From the NCBI GenBank assembly GCA_947252975.1, contig CAMXWX010000015.1:1-22085 (forward strand): 22,085 nucleotides of DNA. The letters run 5' to 3'. Both the position numbers and the translations under genes were made by a program. The DNA is from an uncultured Gardnerella sp. (GTDB lineage: Bacteria > Actinomycetota > Actinomycetes > Actinomycetales > Bifidobacteriaceae). Positions 1 to 7,475 of this stretch are shown piece after piece. The notes below the pieces were generated by a model that worked only from the letters and a program-made list of their open reading frames with translations, did no database searches and was not told the origin of the DNA. Every line of letters starts with the position of its first letter. Position 1 is the stretch's first letter.

Positions 1-5
1 TTCGA

Positions 6-26
6 TATTCAATATTCAATATTCAA
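6..26. repeat. Heptamer tandem repeat, TATTCAA x3
   Basis: Three perfect head-to-tail copies of TATTCAA lie at the left edge of the window, in the AT-rich stretch downstream of the CsoR-like gene. No gene is visible in 1-125 apart from two short heptamer arrays. Confidence 0.85.
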
Positions 27-85
27 ATCGTTTTCAATTCAAACAGTCTTAAAGCTACAAAAGATTATATGCAACCGCTAGAATT

Positions 86-127
86 ACAAATCACAAATCA
101 CAAATCACAAATCACAAATCACAAATC
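86..127. repeat. Heptamer tandem repeat, ACAAATC x6
   Basis: Six perfect copies of ACAAATC run into the 3' end of the CsoR-like gene. The gene's TGA stop (126-128) is formed partly by the last repeat unit. On the minus strand each unit reads GATTTGT, and a TGA arises at each unit junction. Gain or loss of units should therefore not alter the protein. It is a short-sequence repeat likely to vary in number between strains. Confidence 0.9.
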
Positions 128-419
128 ACGACTTATCGTAACGCATTAAGTGATCTACAACGTCTACAAGCTCTGCAACTTTCTTATCTGTAACCTTTTT
201 ATTTCCAGCGTCTTGCGCTTCTTCTAATGCCTTTGATATTTCTTGATGAGCAACTATAAGCGCAACTGCCCTAAGAGCTGCCGTAGATGCAGAAAGTTGC
301 ATAAGAATGTTGTTGTAGTCTTCCCCTTTTTCAACCATATTTTCAACAGCGTGAACTTGCCCACATACTCTATGCAAGCGAACCAACATCTTTTCTTTAT
401 CTATGTTGTAGTCACTCAT
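126..419 (-). CDS. CsoR/RcnR-family (DUF156) transcriptional repressor, ligand-poor variant
   Basis: The 97-residue all-helical protein has the family hallmark RLHRVCGQVHAVENMVEKG near residues 14-32 and a conserved ALRAVAL helix near 48-54. Family members are small DNA-binding tetramers that release DNA on binding Cu(I), Ni/Co, formaldehyde or sulfane sulfur. The usual ligand triad (Cys in helix 2, His and Cys in helix 3) aligns here with Asn36, Glu60 and Ala64, so canonical copper or persulfide sensing looks impossible. Cys19, His16, His23 and His58 are alternative reactive residues. The ATG is preceded by GAGG with 7-nt spacing. No copper ATPase or chaperone is adjacent within the window, so the target is unknown. 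The family is clear; the ligand is not. Confidence 0.85.
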   Translation of the reverse strand: MSDYNIDKEKMLVRLHRVCGQVHAVENMVEKGEDYNNILMQLSASTAALRAVALIVAHQEISKALEEAQDAGNKKVTDKKVAELVDVVDHLMRYDKS

Positions 420-462
420 AAAAAAACCTCATTTGAAAACAGTGCTTTTATATACTATTTAC

Positions 463-498
463 ATAATAATTGTGCGTTGTATAGTACGCAAAACTATA
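463..498 (-). promoter_or_regulatory. Promoter of the CsoR-like gene with embedded inverted repeat (putative operator)
   Basis: On the minus strand, TTGCGT (-35, 486-491) and TATTAT (-10, 463-468) are separated by 17 bp. The -35 hexamer lies exactly in the 7-bp spacer of a perfect inverted repeat, TATAGT (480-485) and ACTATA (493-498). A repressor bound to the dyad would block the -35, which suggests autoregulation. Unlike classical CsoR operators, the site has no G/C tract. The promoter is read from the sequence; the operator role is inference. Confidence 0.5.
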
Positions 499-648
499 AG
501 CGCCAAAAAGCTATGTTTATAGAATAAATTATGCATATTATACAACGCAACTATTCTTATCTGTTTTAAATATATCCCAATTAATATATCTCAACATACA
601 TGTTTTACAAATTTATGCACATATGAATCAAATATTTTATGAGAGATT

Positions 649-3600
649 TTATGCAATGTAACTTACGCGTTTTGCCAAAATCACAGATCCTGCAATAAGC
701 AATATAGCCAGAGAGAACATTAATGTTGTTTCAACTTTTACGCCAGTTGTTACTAGATGCCCAACATTAGCACCTAGACGAGCATGGCGTCGTTTTGAAT
801 TCTTTGTTCCACTTGCATATTGATTATTTGACTGCGAATTCTGCTCTACATTAGAGTCGCTTACTTGTTGATTACCTCCATACTGAGAATCTCCCTGTTT
901 AGAATCTCCCTGCTGAGTAGCACTTTGGTAAGTATCAACCTTCTTAGAATCACCTCTCTGAATAGTACCTGATTTAGTAGCTGTATATTTACCTTCCTTG
1001 CTATCTTCCTTACTTGCAATATGCTCAGATTTATGCTGAGAATCCGTCTTAACATTACTTTGATCATCTTTTTTATTGTTTTTTTCATTAATTTTATCGT
1101 TATTAGCATTACTCTTAGGATTACTCTTAGGATTACTATCGCCAGTCGCATCTGCATTTTGATGAACTGTATTATTGGTTCCAGCATCTACTTGCGCACC
1201 GAGCGTATTATTATTCGCTCCAGCGTTTACACCAGATTGCGCATTGTTGCCAACTTGCGCTCTGCCAGACTGTGTGCCAGCAACTTCATTCTGCGCACTA
1301 GAACCTTGTGTACCACCAGGCTGCTCGCTAGAACCTCCAGGATTATCCTGCTTACCAGGATCCTGCTTACCAGGATCTTGCTTACCAGGATCTTGCTTAC
1401 CAGGATCTTGCTTACCAGGATCGTTTTTCCCAGAACTCTGTGTGCTACCAGACTGATTATTATTGCCAGCTTGCACACCAGAACCTTGCGGATTCTGAGG
1501 ATTCTGAGGATTCTGCGGATTCTGAGGATTCTGCTTTGAAATAATATTATCTACAACGCCACCACTAGAAGACGTCTTTGGATCAACTTCACTACCCGTA
1601 ACATTTCCACTACCAGCAGGCTCACCCGATGACTCTCCACTTTGGCTACCATTCTTAACATCGCTTGCACCACCATTTTGGCTGCTACTTGCGCTGCCAT
1701 TATTCTGCGTTCCGCCAGGCTGCAAACCGCTAGGCTTTTCGTTAGAATCACCTGGCTTTTGCACATCAGGCTGATCTTTTACAGGATTATCTTGTTTTCC
1801 AGGCTCTTGTTTACTCAGATTTTGCTTACCTGGATTATCTTGCTTACCAGAACCTTGCGGATCCTGCTTTGAAATAATATTATCTACAACGCCACCACTA
1901 GGAGACGTCTTTGGATCAACTTCACTACCCGTAACATTTCCACTACCAACAGGCTCGCTCTTACCTGGATCTTGATTACTAGGCTTTTCACTAGAACCAC
2001 CAGGCTTTTGCACACCAGGCTCACTCTTCACAGGATTCGCATTACCAGGCTGCTCTTTTCCAGGCTCACCCTTACCAGGCTCACCCTTCGCACCAGCATT
2101 CTCCGCCTTATTAACAGTCACAGTAACAGGCTTATTTCTATCAAAGAAGCTTCTACTATCTTCGTTATTAAACGACGTCTTAAACTCTTGCGCTCTAGAA
2201 GAACCTGGGAATTCATAAACAAAAACATACATTCCACTTTTAGCCGTATTGCCGTCTAAAAGATCGATCATATCTCCAACTTTTTCAAACTTTTCTTTTT
2301 TATTCTCAGCACTTCTGTTCTCTTTGTTATCTTCACTGCCCTTGTTATCTTCACTATCGCTATCTTTGCCAGATTCTTTGCCAGCTTCTTTGCCATTAGA
2401 CTCGTTATGAGTAAGAATTATCTTGCCGTTCCCAAGCGTGTAAGTTCCATTACGCAATGGAACATCCCATGAATCTATTTTCTTATGATTTTCGTCTTCT
2501 TTAGGCTCTTCTACAGAGCTGGAAACAAGCTTTACCATATTTTCGTTGCTCATTGAACCATCTTTGTTTCCAACCCACCAAAGACGAATGTTCATCTTTG
2601 CATCTTTACTAAACCCATAATCGGTATTTCCATCAAATTTTCCGTAGTCTTTTGGAACACCACTAACAACTATCGCATCCGAAACGTCATTTGTATCTTT
2701 GTTTTTTAGATTCTTAACATGTTCAATCGATATTTTTGCCTTATGCGAAACTGTTGAATTTACGTTTCCAAATTCTTCAACAAACTTTCCTGGAATAAAC
2801 TCTCGAACGTCGTCTTTTTGATTTCCGGGATCAATAAACCAAACCCACGTTCCAAATAATCCTGCATCGTCTTTGTTCACTTTATAAACTTTTGCGCTAG
2901 CAAGTTCATCTTTAGATAAGTCACCTTTTGCTTCGTGCGCAACCGCCTTAACCTCTTGATTTTCTCCCGAAAAATAAACATCAGCTGCAGCAACTTGACG
3001 AATATTCTTATCTTCTCGTAGTTCCTTTATATACTCTTCTACTTTGTCTTTTTTATTTTCGCGTTTTTTCATAATATCGTTATAAGAACCAACAAAGTAG
3101 TATCCGCGAGCACGAACGTCTTTACCACTTACCCACTCACCTTCAGTAGGATTCTTTAGCGACGAAGTAACAGTATCTTCTACAGAATCGCCTACTTTCA
3201 ACTCTTTTACAGTCGACTTAGAAGAAAGCGAGGGCTGGAACTTTCTGTGCGCTCTCTCTGTTAATACATTTGTAAATTCTTTGACTTTTTCATCTTTTGC
3301 TACTCGTATTAAAGCTGCTCCATTCCCTATATCTTTTCTTTGCAAATATGGAATGTAGTATTCACCCTTAATTTCTGCTTCACCTTCTCCTGTTGCAACC
3401 CAATCAATTCCATACAACGTACTATAAGATCCAATGTGATCTTTAACCTCTTTAACCTGTTTCTTATCTTTTATAAAACGCAACTTATCGCCTACTGCAG
3501 TAACTTTAAATTTTGTATTTTCGCTGTCATATGTAACATTTCTTTCATCAACACCCTGTGTATCAATAACTACCCTTCCACTCCTTGCATAGTAGGTAGC

Positions 3601-4143
3601 ATAAGGGTCAAGTATTTTGAATCCCATACCCTTAGGCGTTTTTTGGGTTACTTCGTTCCATAGTTTTTCTGCATCTTCCTTTAAGTTAGACGCACCATCA
3701 AATCCCCTACGCTTCGCTTCTTCCCACCCGCGTTTATCTTCATCATAATGTTCATGAATTAAATATGCTGCAGCCTCCATTCGGGATGTAAAATCATTTT
3801 CAATAGCAGACTTAGCTATTCTTGCTGTGATTTCATTAATATTGTTAATATCAAGCGGAATATCTCTCCAATCGGAATCAGCTTTTACAGTTGATCCCGT
3901 ATTAATGCAAAATACGTAATTACCATCATCATCTTTTTTTACAATTTTTCTGCTCGGACTCACTTTTGAACAGGCATCACTATACGTATAGTATTGAGCA
4001 AAAATATCCGCAGAAGCAGCATTTATTGCGCCATTACCAACAACAATTGCAATAGTCGCCAGCAACGCTGTCAGTAAAGAGAACATTCGCGTGCGCTTAT
4101 TGCGTAAAAAGATTGGAATCCCTTTACATCCATGTTTTCCCAT
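649..4143 (-). CDS. Large secreted cell-wall-anchored surface protein (thioester/adhesin-like), repeat-rich stalk
   Basis: The protein has 1164 residues. A basic N-terminus and hydrophobic helix (about 20-45, ending NAASA) form a signal peptide. Residues about 47-200 resemble a thioester-domain (TED) fold: FCI at Cys79, then MEAAAYLIHEHYD at 122-134 where TEDs have TQxAIW. The bond-forming Gln aligns with Glu123, so a thioester probably does not form; Cys58 and Cys79 could instead be disulfide-bonded. Globular sequence with a Lys/Glu-rich insert continues to about 680. Residues 680-1128 are a low-complexity Gly/Pro/Gln/Lys/Ser stalk with GKQDP, NPQ and 31-residue repeats. The tail is LVTTG (1130-1134), a hydrophobic helix and KR, a noncanonical sortase signal. 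AAGGAG stands 5 nt before the ATG. It probably acts as an adhesin or wall protein; the exact partner is unknown. Confidence 0.8.
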   Translation of the reverse strand: MGKHGCKGIPIFLRNKRTRMFSLLTALLATIAIVVGNGAINAASADIFAQYYTYSDACSKVSPSRKIVKKDDDGNYVFCINTGSTVKADSDWRDIPLDINNINEITARIAKSAIENDFTSRMEAAAYLIHEHYDEDKRGWEEAKRRGFDGASNLKEDAEKLWNEVTQKTPKGMGFKILDPYATYYARSGRVVIDTQGVDERNVTYDSENTKFKVTAVGDKLRFIKDKKQVKEVKDHIGSYSTLYGIDWVATGEGEAEIKGEYYIPYLQRKDIGNGAALIRVAKDEKVKEFTNVLTERAHRKFQPSLSSKSTVKELKVGDSVEDTVTSSLKNPTEGEWVSGKDVRARGYYFVGSYNDIMKKRENKKDKVEEYIKELREDKNIRQVAAADVYFSGENQEVKAVAHEAKGDLSKDELASAKVYKVNKDDAGLFGTWVWFIDPGNQKDDVREFIPGKFVEEFGNVNSTVSHKAKISIEHVKNLKNKDTNDVSDAIVVSGVPKDYGKFDGNTDYGFSKDAKMNIRLWWVGNKDGSMSNENMVKLVSSSVEEPKEDENHKKIDSWDVPLRNGTYTLGNGKIILTHNESNGKEAGKESGKDSDSEDNKGSEDNKENRSAENKKEKFEKVGDMIDLLDGNTAKSGMYVFVYEFPGSSRAQEFKTSFNNEDSRSFFDRNKPVTVTVNKAENAGAKGEPGKGEPGKEQPGNANPVKSEPGVQKPGGSSEKPSNQDPGKSEPVGSGNVTGSEVDPKTSPSGGVVDNIISKQDPQGSGKQDNPGKQNLSKQEPGKQDNPVKDQPDVQKPGDSNEKPSGLQPGGTQNNGSASSSQNGGASDVKNGSQSGESSGEPAGSGNVTGSEVDPKTSSSGGVVDNIISKQNPQNPQNPQNPQNPQGSGVQAGNNNQSGSTQSSGKNDPGKQDPGKQDPGKQDPGKQDPGKQDNPGGSSEQPGGTQGSSAQNEVAGTQSGRAQVGNNAQSGVNAGANNNTLGAQVDAGTNNTVHQNADATGDSNPKSNPKSNANNDKINEKNNKKDDQSNVKTDSQHKSEHIASKEDSKEGKYTATKSGTIQRGDSKKVDTYQSATQQGDSKQGDSQYGGNQQVSDSNVEQNSQSNNQYASGTKNSKRRHARLGANVGHLVTTGVKVETTLMFSLAILLIAGSVILAKRVSYIA
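1351..1425 (-). repeat. 15-bp tandem repeat encoding GKQDP, 5 units
   Basis: Five consecutive 15-bp units (CTTACCAGGATCTTG on the plus strand) encode GKQDP repeats at about residues 907-931 of the surface protein. The last unit is diverged and reads GKNDP. The unit length is a multiple of three, so copy-number change lengthens or shortens the stalk in frame. Confidence 0.92.
1491..1535 (-). repeat. 9-bp tandem repeat encoding NPQ, about 5 units
   Basis: Near-perfect GATTCTGAG units (one GATTCTGCG, last unit diverging) encode (QNP)n at about residues 871-885 of the surface protein. It abuts the end of the 93-bp direct repeat at 1531-1623. Confidence 0.9.
1531..1623 (-). repeat. 93-bp direct repeat, copy A
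   Basis: It matches 1864-1956 with 2 mismatches in 93 bp. It encodes a segment that includes GSGNVTGSEVDPKTS and SGGVVDNIISKQ (about residues 841-871). The copies are 333 bp apart start to start, so recombination between them would delete or duplicate exactly 111 codons in frame. Confidence 0.95.
1864..1956 (-). repeat. 93-bp direct repeat, copy B
   Basis: Partner of the copy at 1531-1623, encoding about residues 730-760 of the surface protein. The two base differences change Ser to Pro in the PKTS[PS]SGG segment and Ala to Val just before GSGNVTG. Confidence 0.95.
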
Positions 4144-4269
4144 ATCAACTCCTTAAAACGTTGTTTTCTCTAACGTGACAAACGTTTTTGCTAGCCACGA
4201 TGAACGAAAAATTCGCTCATGCTCTAACTATGATTTAGGAATTTCAATCTGTAAATAAAAAACTTTCAA

Positions 4270-4338
4270 TGTGGTTAAAGGCTATTTTAGAGGGTAGTTA
4301 TCCACATTGTTATACACAATTGTGCACAATTACACACA
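4270..4338. promoter_or_regulatory. Cluster of DnaA-box-like 9-mers
   Basis: Two perfect TTATNCACA boxes occur in one orientation: TTATCCACA (4298-4306) and TTATACACA (4310-4318). They are followed by TTGTGCACA (4320-4328) and TTACACACA (4330-4338), each one base off. An opposite-strand TTAACCACA (one base off) occupies 4270-4278. The four same-strand boxes start 12, 10 and 10 bp apart, about one helical turn. AT-rich DNA (about 4235-4270) is adjacent. It lies between the surface-protein start and the tRNA-Ser terminator; no dnaA or dnaN is in the window. The boxes are read directly; DnaA binding is inference. Confidence 0.55.
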
Positions 4339-4433
4339 ATTACGGCGGCTGCTGGCAATTTGCGACGATTAAGTGGGAATACAGACAATACAGGTAATAC
4401 AGTGAATCGGGGTTATAGGCCAAAAATCAAAAC

Positions 4434-4474
4434 AAAAAAGCTCTAAACCGCTGATTTTTCAACGATTTAGAGCT
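4434..4474 (-). terminator. Rho-independent terminator of tRNA-Ser
   Basis: On the minus strand, the 9-bp arms AGCTCTAAA (4466-4474) and TTTAGAGCT (4439-4447) are followed by a T run (4434-4439). It starts only 7 nt after the tRNA 3' end. Confidence 0.85.
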
Positions 4475-4480
4475 AAACCG

Positions 4481-4567
4481 CGGAGTCAGAGAGATTCGAA
4501 CTCTCGAGCCGCTTACGCGACTAACACCTTAGCAGGGTGCCCCTATCGGCCACTCAGGCATGACTCC
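4481..4567 (-). tRNA. tRNA-Ser (anticodon GCT)
   Basis: An 87-nt cloverleaf: acceptor stem GGAGTCA / TGACTCC with discriminator G, anticodon loop CTGCTAA giving GCT, a long class II variable arm and T-loop TTCGAAT. It decodes AGC and AGU. CCA is not encoded. Confidence 0.96.
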
Positions 4568-4601
4568 ACTTTGTAACTATTCAAGATAGCAACAGGTTCA
4601 A

Positions 4602-4630
4602 ACTATATCACCTCTTGAGGACGTGCACAA
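4602..4630 (-). promoter_or_regulatory. Candidate promoter of tRNA-Ser
   Basis: On the minus strand, TTGTGC (4625-4630) and TATAGT (4602-4607) are spaced 17 bp. The predicted start is about 28 nt upstream of the mature tRNA. The hexamers are only moderate matches. Confidence 0.4.
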
Positions 4631-4686
4631 TGCTTAAGCGACACACCAAAAGCGCGAAAGTGGATTTAATAGCCAAACAGCAATAT

Positions 4687-5625
4687 TTATGCGGGGTTGT
4701 GATCTCCCGAAAATGTAATCACAACAGCCAACATAACTAGAGCCATTCCGCAAACATCAATCAACGTTGGCATTTCGCCAAATCCCATGCCAACAAGCGC
4801 TGCAATTGCAGGGTAAAGCGCTTGCATAACTGAATATCTTGCAGAAGACACACGCTTTAGCAAAACCTGGTCTAAAAGCGTTGGAATAAAAGACGCGCAA
4901 ATCGCAATAACAACCATTAATCCAAGAAGTTTCAAAGATCCGTAAGGCTGAGCAGCCCATGTTGCACTCGATTTAGGATGCACAACATGCAAAATTGCAG
5001 GGATTCCAAGAACGCTCGATTGCAAAAGCCAACCAATTAAAATAGCTATACTAACTCTGTCAATTGCATTAGAACCTCTTGCAAGCATACGCCCAGATAC
5101 AATGTACATTCCCCACATTAATCCGCCAATAAGAATTGCCACTAATCCAACAAGAAAATGCGGACTTTCGTTAGAACGCATAGACGCGCTTGCAAGAAGC
5201 ACAATTCCGCAAGCCGCAATAACAATACCAACGCGCTCACGCCATGTTTTACCAGTTATAACAGCAACCATTAAAGGCCCTACAAACTCAATAGTTACAG
5301 CCACCCCCACAGCCATGCAACTAATAGCTAAATAAAACATTGTGTTCATAAGAACAACAGAAATGCCTACAGCAACAACAATTGCCCATTCTTTTAACGT
5401 TTTAGGAAGAGAGTTGCGAGCGCGCTTTTTACGCGAAAAAGGTCTTCTCCAAGCAAGCAAAAACAAAGACATAAACCCAACGCGATACCACACAGAATAT
5501 AGCGGATCGAGCTGGCTAAACGCGACTTTTGCTATAGACGTTGCTAGATAGACCGTTGCAGCTTCTGCAACAACGATTAGCAAAACAGGCATACGATTTA
5601 GCGCGTTTACTATGATTTGTTTCAT
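4687..5625 (-). CDS. EamA/DMT-superfamily exporter, RhtA-like
   Basis: A 312-residue, very hydrophobic protein with about ten predicted membrane helices arranged as two EamA repeats, the usual length of the drug/metabolite transporter superfamily. The run FYLAISCMAVGVAVTIEF followed by VGPL, and WGMYIVSGRMLARG, resembles the RhtA threonine/homoserine exporter branch. It probably exports amino acids or related small molecules across the membrane; substrate specificity cannot be read from sequence. The ATG is preceded by AGGG about 10 nt upstream. It is divergent from dinB, sharing the 127-bp gap that carries the dinB promoter. No clear terminator is seen in the 119 bp before tRNA-Ser. Confidence 0.85.
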   Translation of the reverse strand: MKQIIVNALNRMPVLLIVVAEAATVYLATSIAKVAFSQLDPLYSVWYRVGFMSLFLLAWRRPFSRKKRARNSLPKTLKEWAIVVAVGISVVLMNTMFYLAISCMAVGVAVTIEFVGPLMVAVITGKTWRERVGIVIAACGIVLLASASMRSNESPHFLVGLVAILIGGLMWGMYIVSGRMLARGSNAIDRVSIAILIGWLLQSSVLGIPAILHVVHPKSSATWAAQPYGSLKLLGLMVVIAICASFIPTLLDQVLLKRVSSARYSVMQALYPAIAALVGMGFGEMPTLIDVCGMALVMLAVVITFSGDHNPA

Positions 5626-5716
5626 AAAGCATACCCTACACGGCAGTAGTTATATTTGCCAGTAGTTATTTTGCGTATTTTACACTTATTTTTCGTAAAC
5701 TTATTGCGACACGCTA

Positions 5717-5746
5717 TTGTACAAAATCGAACGTTTGTTCTACTAT
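5717..5746 (+). promoter_or_regulatory. dinB promoter with LexA (SOS) box
   Basis: TTGTAC (-35, 5717-5722) and TACTAT (-10, 5741-5746) are spaced 18 bp. The spacer contains CGAACGTTTGTTCT (5728-5741), an excellent match to the actinobacterial LexA box CGAAC-N4-GTTCG, with only the last base off. Bound LexA would occlude RNA polymerase. The -10 ends 6 nt before the ATG at 5753, so the transcript is probably leaderless. Confidence 0.8.
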
Positions 5747-5752
5747 AAATTC

Positions 5753-7084
5753 ATGAGCACAGCACCGCGAGTTAATGCAGCTAAACGCGATTGGGGGCGC
5801 AATGCGTCTGGCTGCACAATACTTCATATCGATATGGATGCATTTTATGCATCACTCGAGGCGGCGCGTAATCCTAGGTTACTTGGCAAACCTGTGATTA
5901 TTGGTACAGGCTCGCGCTCCGTAGTTTCGGCAGCCAGCTACGAAGCACGTAAGTATGGCGTGAATTCCGCTATGCCTACAGCGCAAGCACGAAGATTGTG
6001 CCCTAATGGCATTTTCTTGTCGGTAGATATGCCATATTACGTTTCCATTTCATCTAGGATTTTTAAGGAGGTCTTTTCAAAGATCACAGATAAAGTTGAA
6101 CAGGTTTCTGTAGACGAGTGTTACATGGACGTTAGCTCAGCGTTATTACGCTGGAAAACGCCCATCGCCATAGGCGAGTGGATAAGAAGCGAAGTCGCGC
6201 GCAAGTTTCACATCACTTGCTCTGTGGGGATTGCATCAAATAAGCTGATCGCAAAAATGGCGTCAACGAACGCAAAGCCAAATGGAATGTTGATTATCCC
6301 CCAAAATCGCAATGCCGACTTTGTTTCAATAATGCCATTACGAGCAATACCAGGAATTGGACCTGCGCTTGCTAAAAAACTAGCTACGTGGGGAATAAAC
6401 AGCATTGAGATGCTTAGAGGTGTAGATGAGAAAACTTTGGAACGAGTTGCTGGGTCTAAAGTTCTTGCGCGAATGCTTTATAACACTTCGCGCGGAATTG
6501 ACACACGGCAAGTAACGCCCCACGTTCCAGAAAAATCCATTGGAACAGAAAGCACTCTTGATAAAGACACCACGGATATTGCAGCAGTGAAAAACCTGAT
6601 CAGGCACTGCTGCAACGAAGTGGCACAAGAATTACGCAATCGCAACACAATGGCAAAAACAGTAACGCTAAAATTGCGATTCAGCGATTTGCACTATGCA
6701 ACAAGATGCAAAACATTAAGGAATGTAACCGATTGCGCACCAGAGTTATACAAGCATGCTTGTGATTTACTAGAATCGGTAAATCCAACAGTTCATGACC
6801 ATAAATTAGGCGGAAGTCATATTTGTTTACTAAGCTCCGTTAGGCTTGCTGGCGTTAGCGTAAGCAATCTTGTAGATAAAAGCAAAGCGCTTGTTCAGCC
6901 TACGATTAGCGACATCTTAGAAGAGAACGAAAGAGAAAACACCATAAGTGGTATGCGTAAAAATTCAACAGAAATTGCGCAAAACGCAATAAAAAATACG
7001 CATGCAAGAATAAGTCACGCAGAACACGTATTAGATGCAGTAAGAAAAAAGTATGGTAGGAATGCTGCTCAAATGGGCATTTAA
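5753..7084 (+). CDS. dinB: DNA polymerase IV (Y-family translesion polymerase)
   Basis: The 443-residue polymerase copies damaged or distorted templates with low fidelity. The palm-domain metal motif HIDMDAFYASLE lies near residues 25-36 and the second catalytic motif SVDECYMD near 126-133. TCSVGIASNKLIAKMAS follows, then the thumb HhH PGIGPALAKKL, then the little-finger domain. The C-terminal extension of about 70 residues is hydrophilic, and no clear QLSLF-like clamp-binding peptide is visible. An upstream in-frame ATG at 5717 is rejected because that extension would contain the -10 and LexA box. No Shine-Dalgarno precedes 5753, which fits a leaderless mRNA. The stop overlaps the fdxA stop by 4 bp in a convergent arrangement. 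Confidence 0.95.
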   Translation: MSTAPRVNAAKRDWGRNASGCTILHIDMDAFYASLEAARNPRLLGKPVIIGTGSRSVVSAASYEARKYGVNSAMPTAQARRLCPNGIFLSVDMPYYVSISSRIFKEVFSKITDKVEQVSVDECYMDVSSALLRWKTPIAIGEWIRSEVARKFHITCSVGIASNKLIAKMASTNAKPNGMLIIPQNRNADFVSIMPLRAIPGIGPALAKKLATWGINSIEMLRGVDEKTLERVAGSKVLARMLYNTSRGIDTRQVTPHVPEKSIGTESTLDKDTTDIAAVKNLIRHCCNEVAQELRNRNTMAKTVTLKLRFSDLHYATRCKTLRNVTDCAPELYKHACDLLESVNPTVHDHKLGGSHICLLSSVRLAGVSVSNLVDKSKALVQPTISDILEENERENTISGMRKNSTEIAQNAIKNTHARISHAEHVLDAVRKKYGRNAAQMGI

Positions 7085-7401
7085 GCATCTTTTTTAGGAA
7101 GAGCAGCTACGCGGTCCTCATCCCAACCAGATGGGCCAGCTTCTTGCGCACCACCTAAATCGCCAAGCTTGTTAAAGTATTCCACAGCAGCGTCTTTATA
7201 CCATTCCCACTCTTCTGGAACATCGTCTTCATAAAAAATGGCCTCTACTGGGCATGCAGGCTCGCATGCGCCACAATCAACGCATTCGTTAGGGTTTATA
7301 TAAAGCGTGCGATCGCCTTCGTAAATGCAATCAACAGGGCACTCGTCAACACACGCTTTATCTTTAACGTCAACGCATGGTTCTGCAATAACGTAAGGCA
7401 T
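7081..7401 (-). CDS. fdxA: 7Fe ferredoxin [3Fe-4S][4Fe-4S], FdxA type
   Basis: A 106-residue low-potential electron carrier of the cytosol. Cysteines follow the classic seven-iron pattern: Cys9, Cys17 and Cys50 for the 3Fe cluster, and Cys21, Cys40, Cys43 and Cys46 for the 4Fe cluster, with Cys25 free as in Azotobacter-type FdI. The C-terminal acidic extension (DVPEEWEWYKDAAVEYF onward) is typical of actinobacterial FdxA. The start MPYVIAEPC is the family start; AAAGGG lies 10 nt upstream. It is convergent with dinB: the two stop codons overlap at 7081-7084, leaving no room for a conventional terminator between them. Redox partners are not in the window. Confidence 0.95.
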   Translation of the reverse strand: MPYVIAEPCVDVKDKACVDECPVDCIYEGDRTLYINPNECVDCGACEPACPVEAIFYEDDVPEEWEWYKDAAVEYFNKLGDLGGAQEAGPSGWDEDRVAALPKKDA

Positions 7402-7444
7402 AACAAACGCACCCTTTCACACTCAAAAATAAACTAACTCTTCT

Positions 7445-7450
7445 ATTATA
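7445..7450 (-). promoter_or_regulatory. Candidate -10 element of fdxA
   Basis: A perfect TATAAT on the minus strand, about 44 nt upstream of the fdxA start codon. No good -35 is present at 16-18 bp; a TTGCAC stands at 13 bp. The call rests on the -10 alone. Confidence 0.4.
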
Positions 7451-7475
7451 GTTCACGTTACGAGTGCAAAACGCA

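Noticed and set aside
243..527. 94-codon plus-strand ORF
   Set aside because: It is antisense to the CsoR-like gene and runs through that gene's promoter.
1021..2259. Several plus-strand ORFs opposite the surface gene
   Set aside because: They are low-complexity antisense readings of in-frame repeats (poly Leu/Arg/Ile) with no ribosome-binding sites.
4270..4338. Chromosomal origin oriC
   Set aside because: DnaA boxes alone are not enough; no dnaA, dnaN or rpmH is nearby and no skew data can be computed here.
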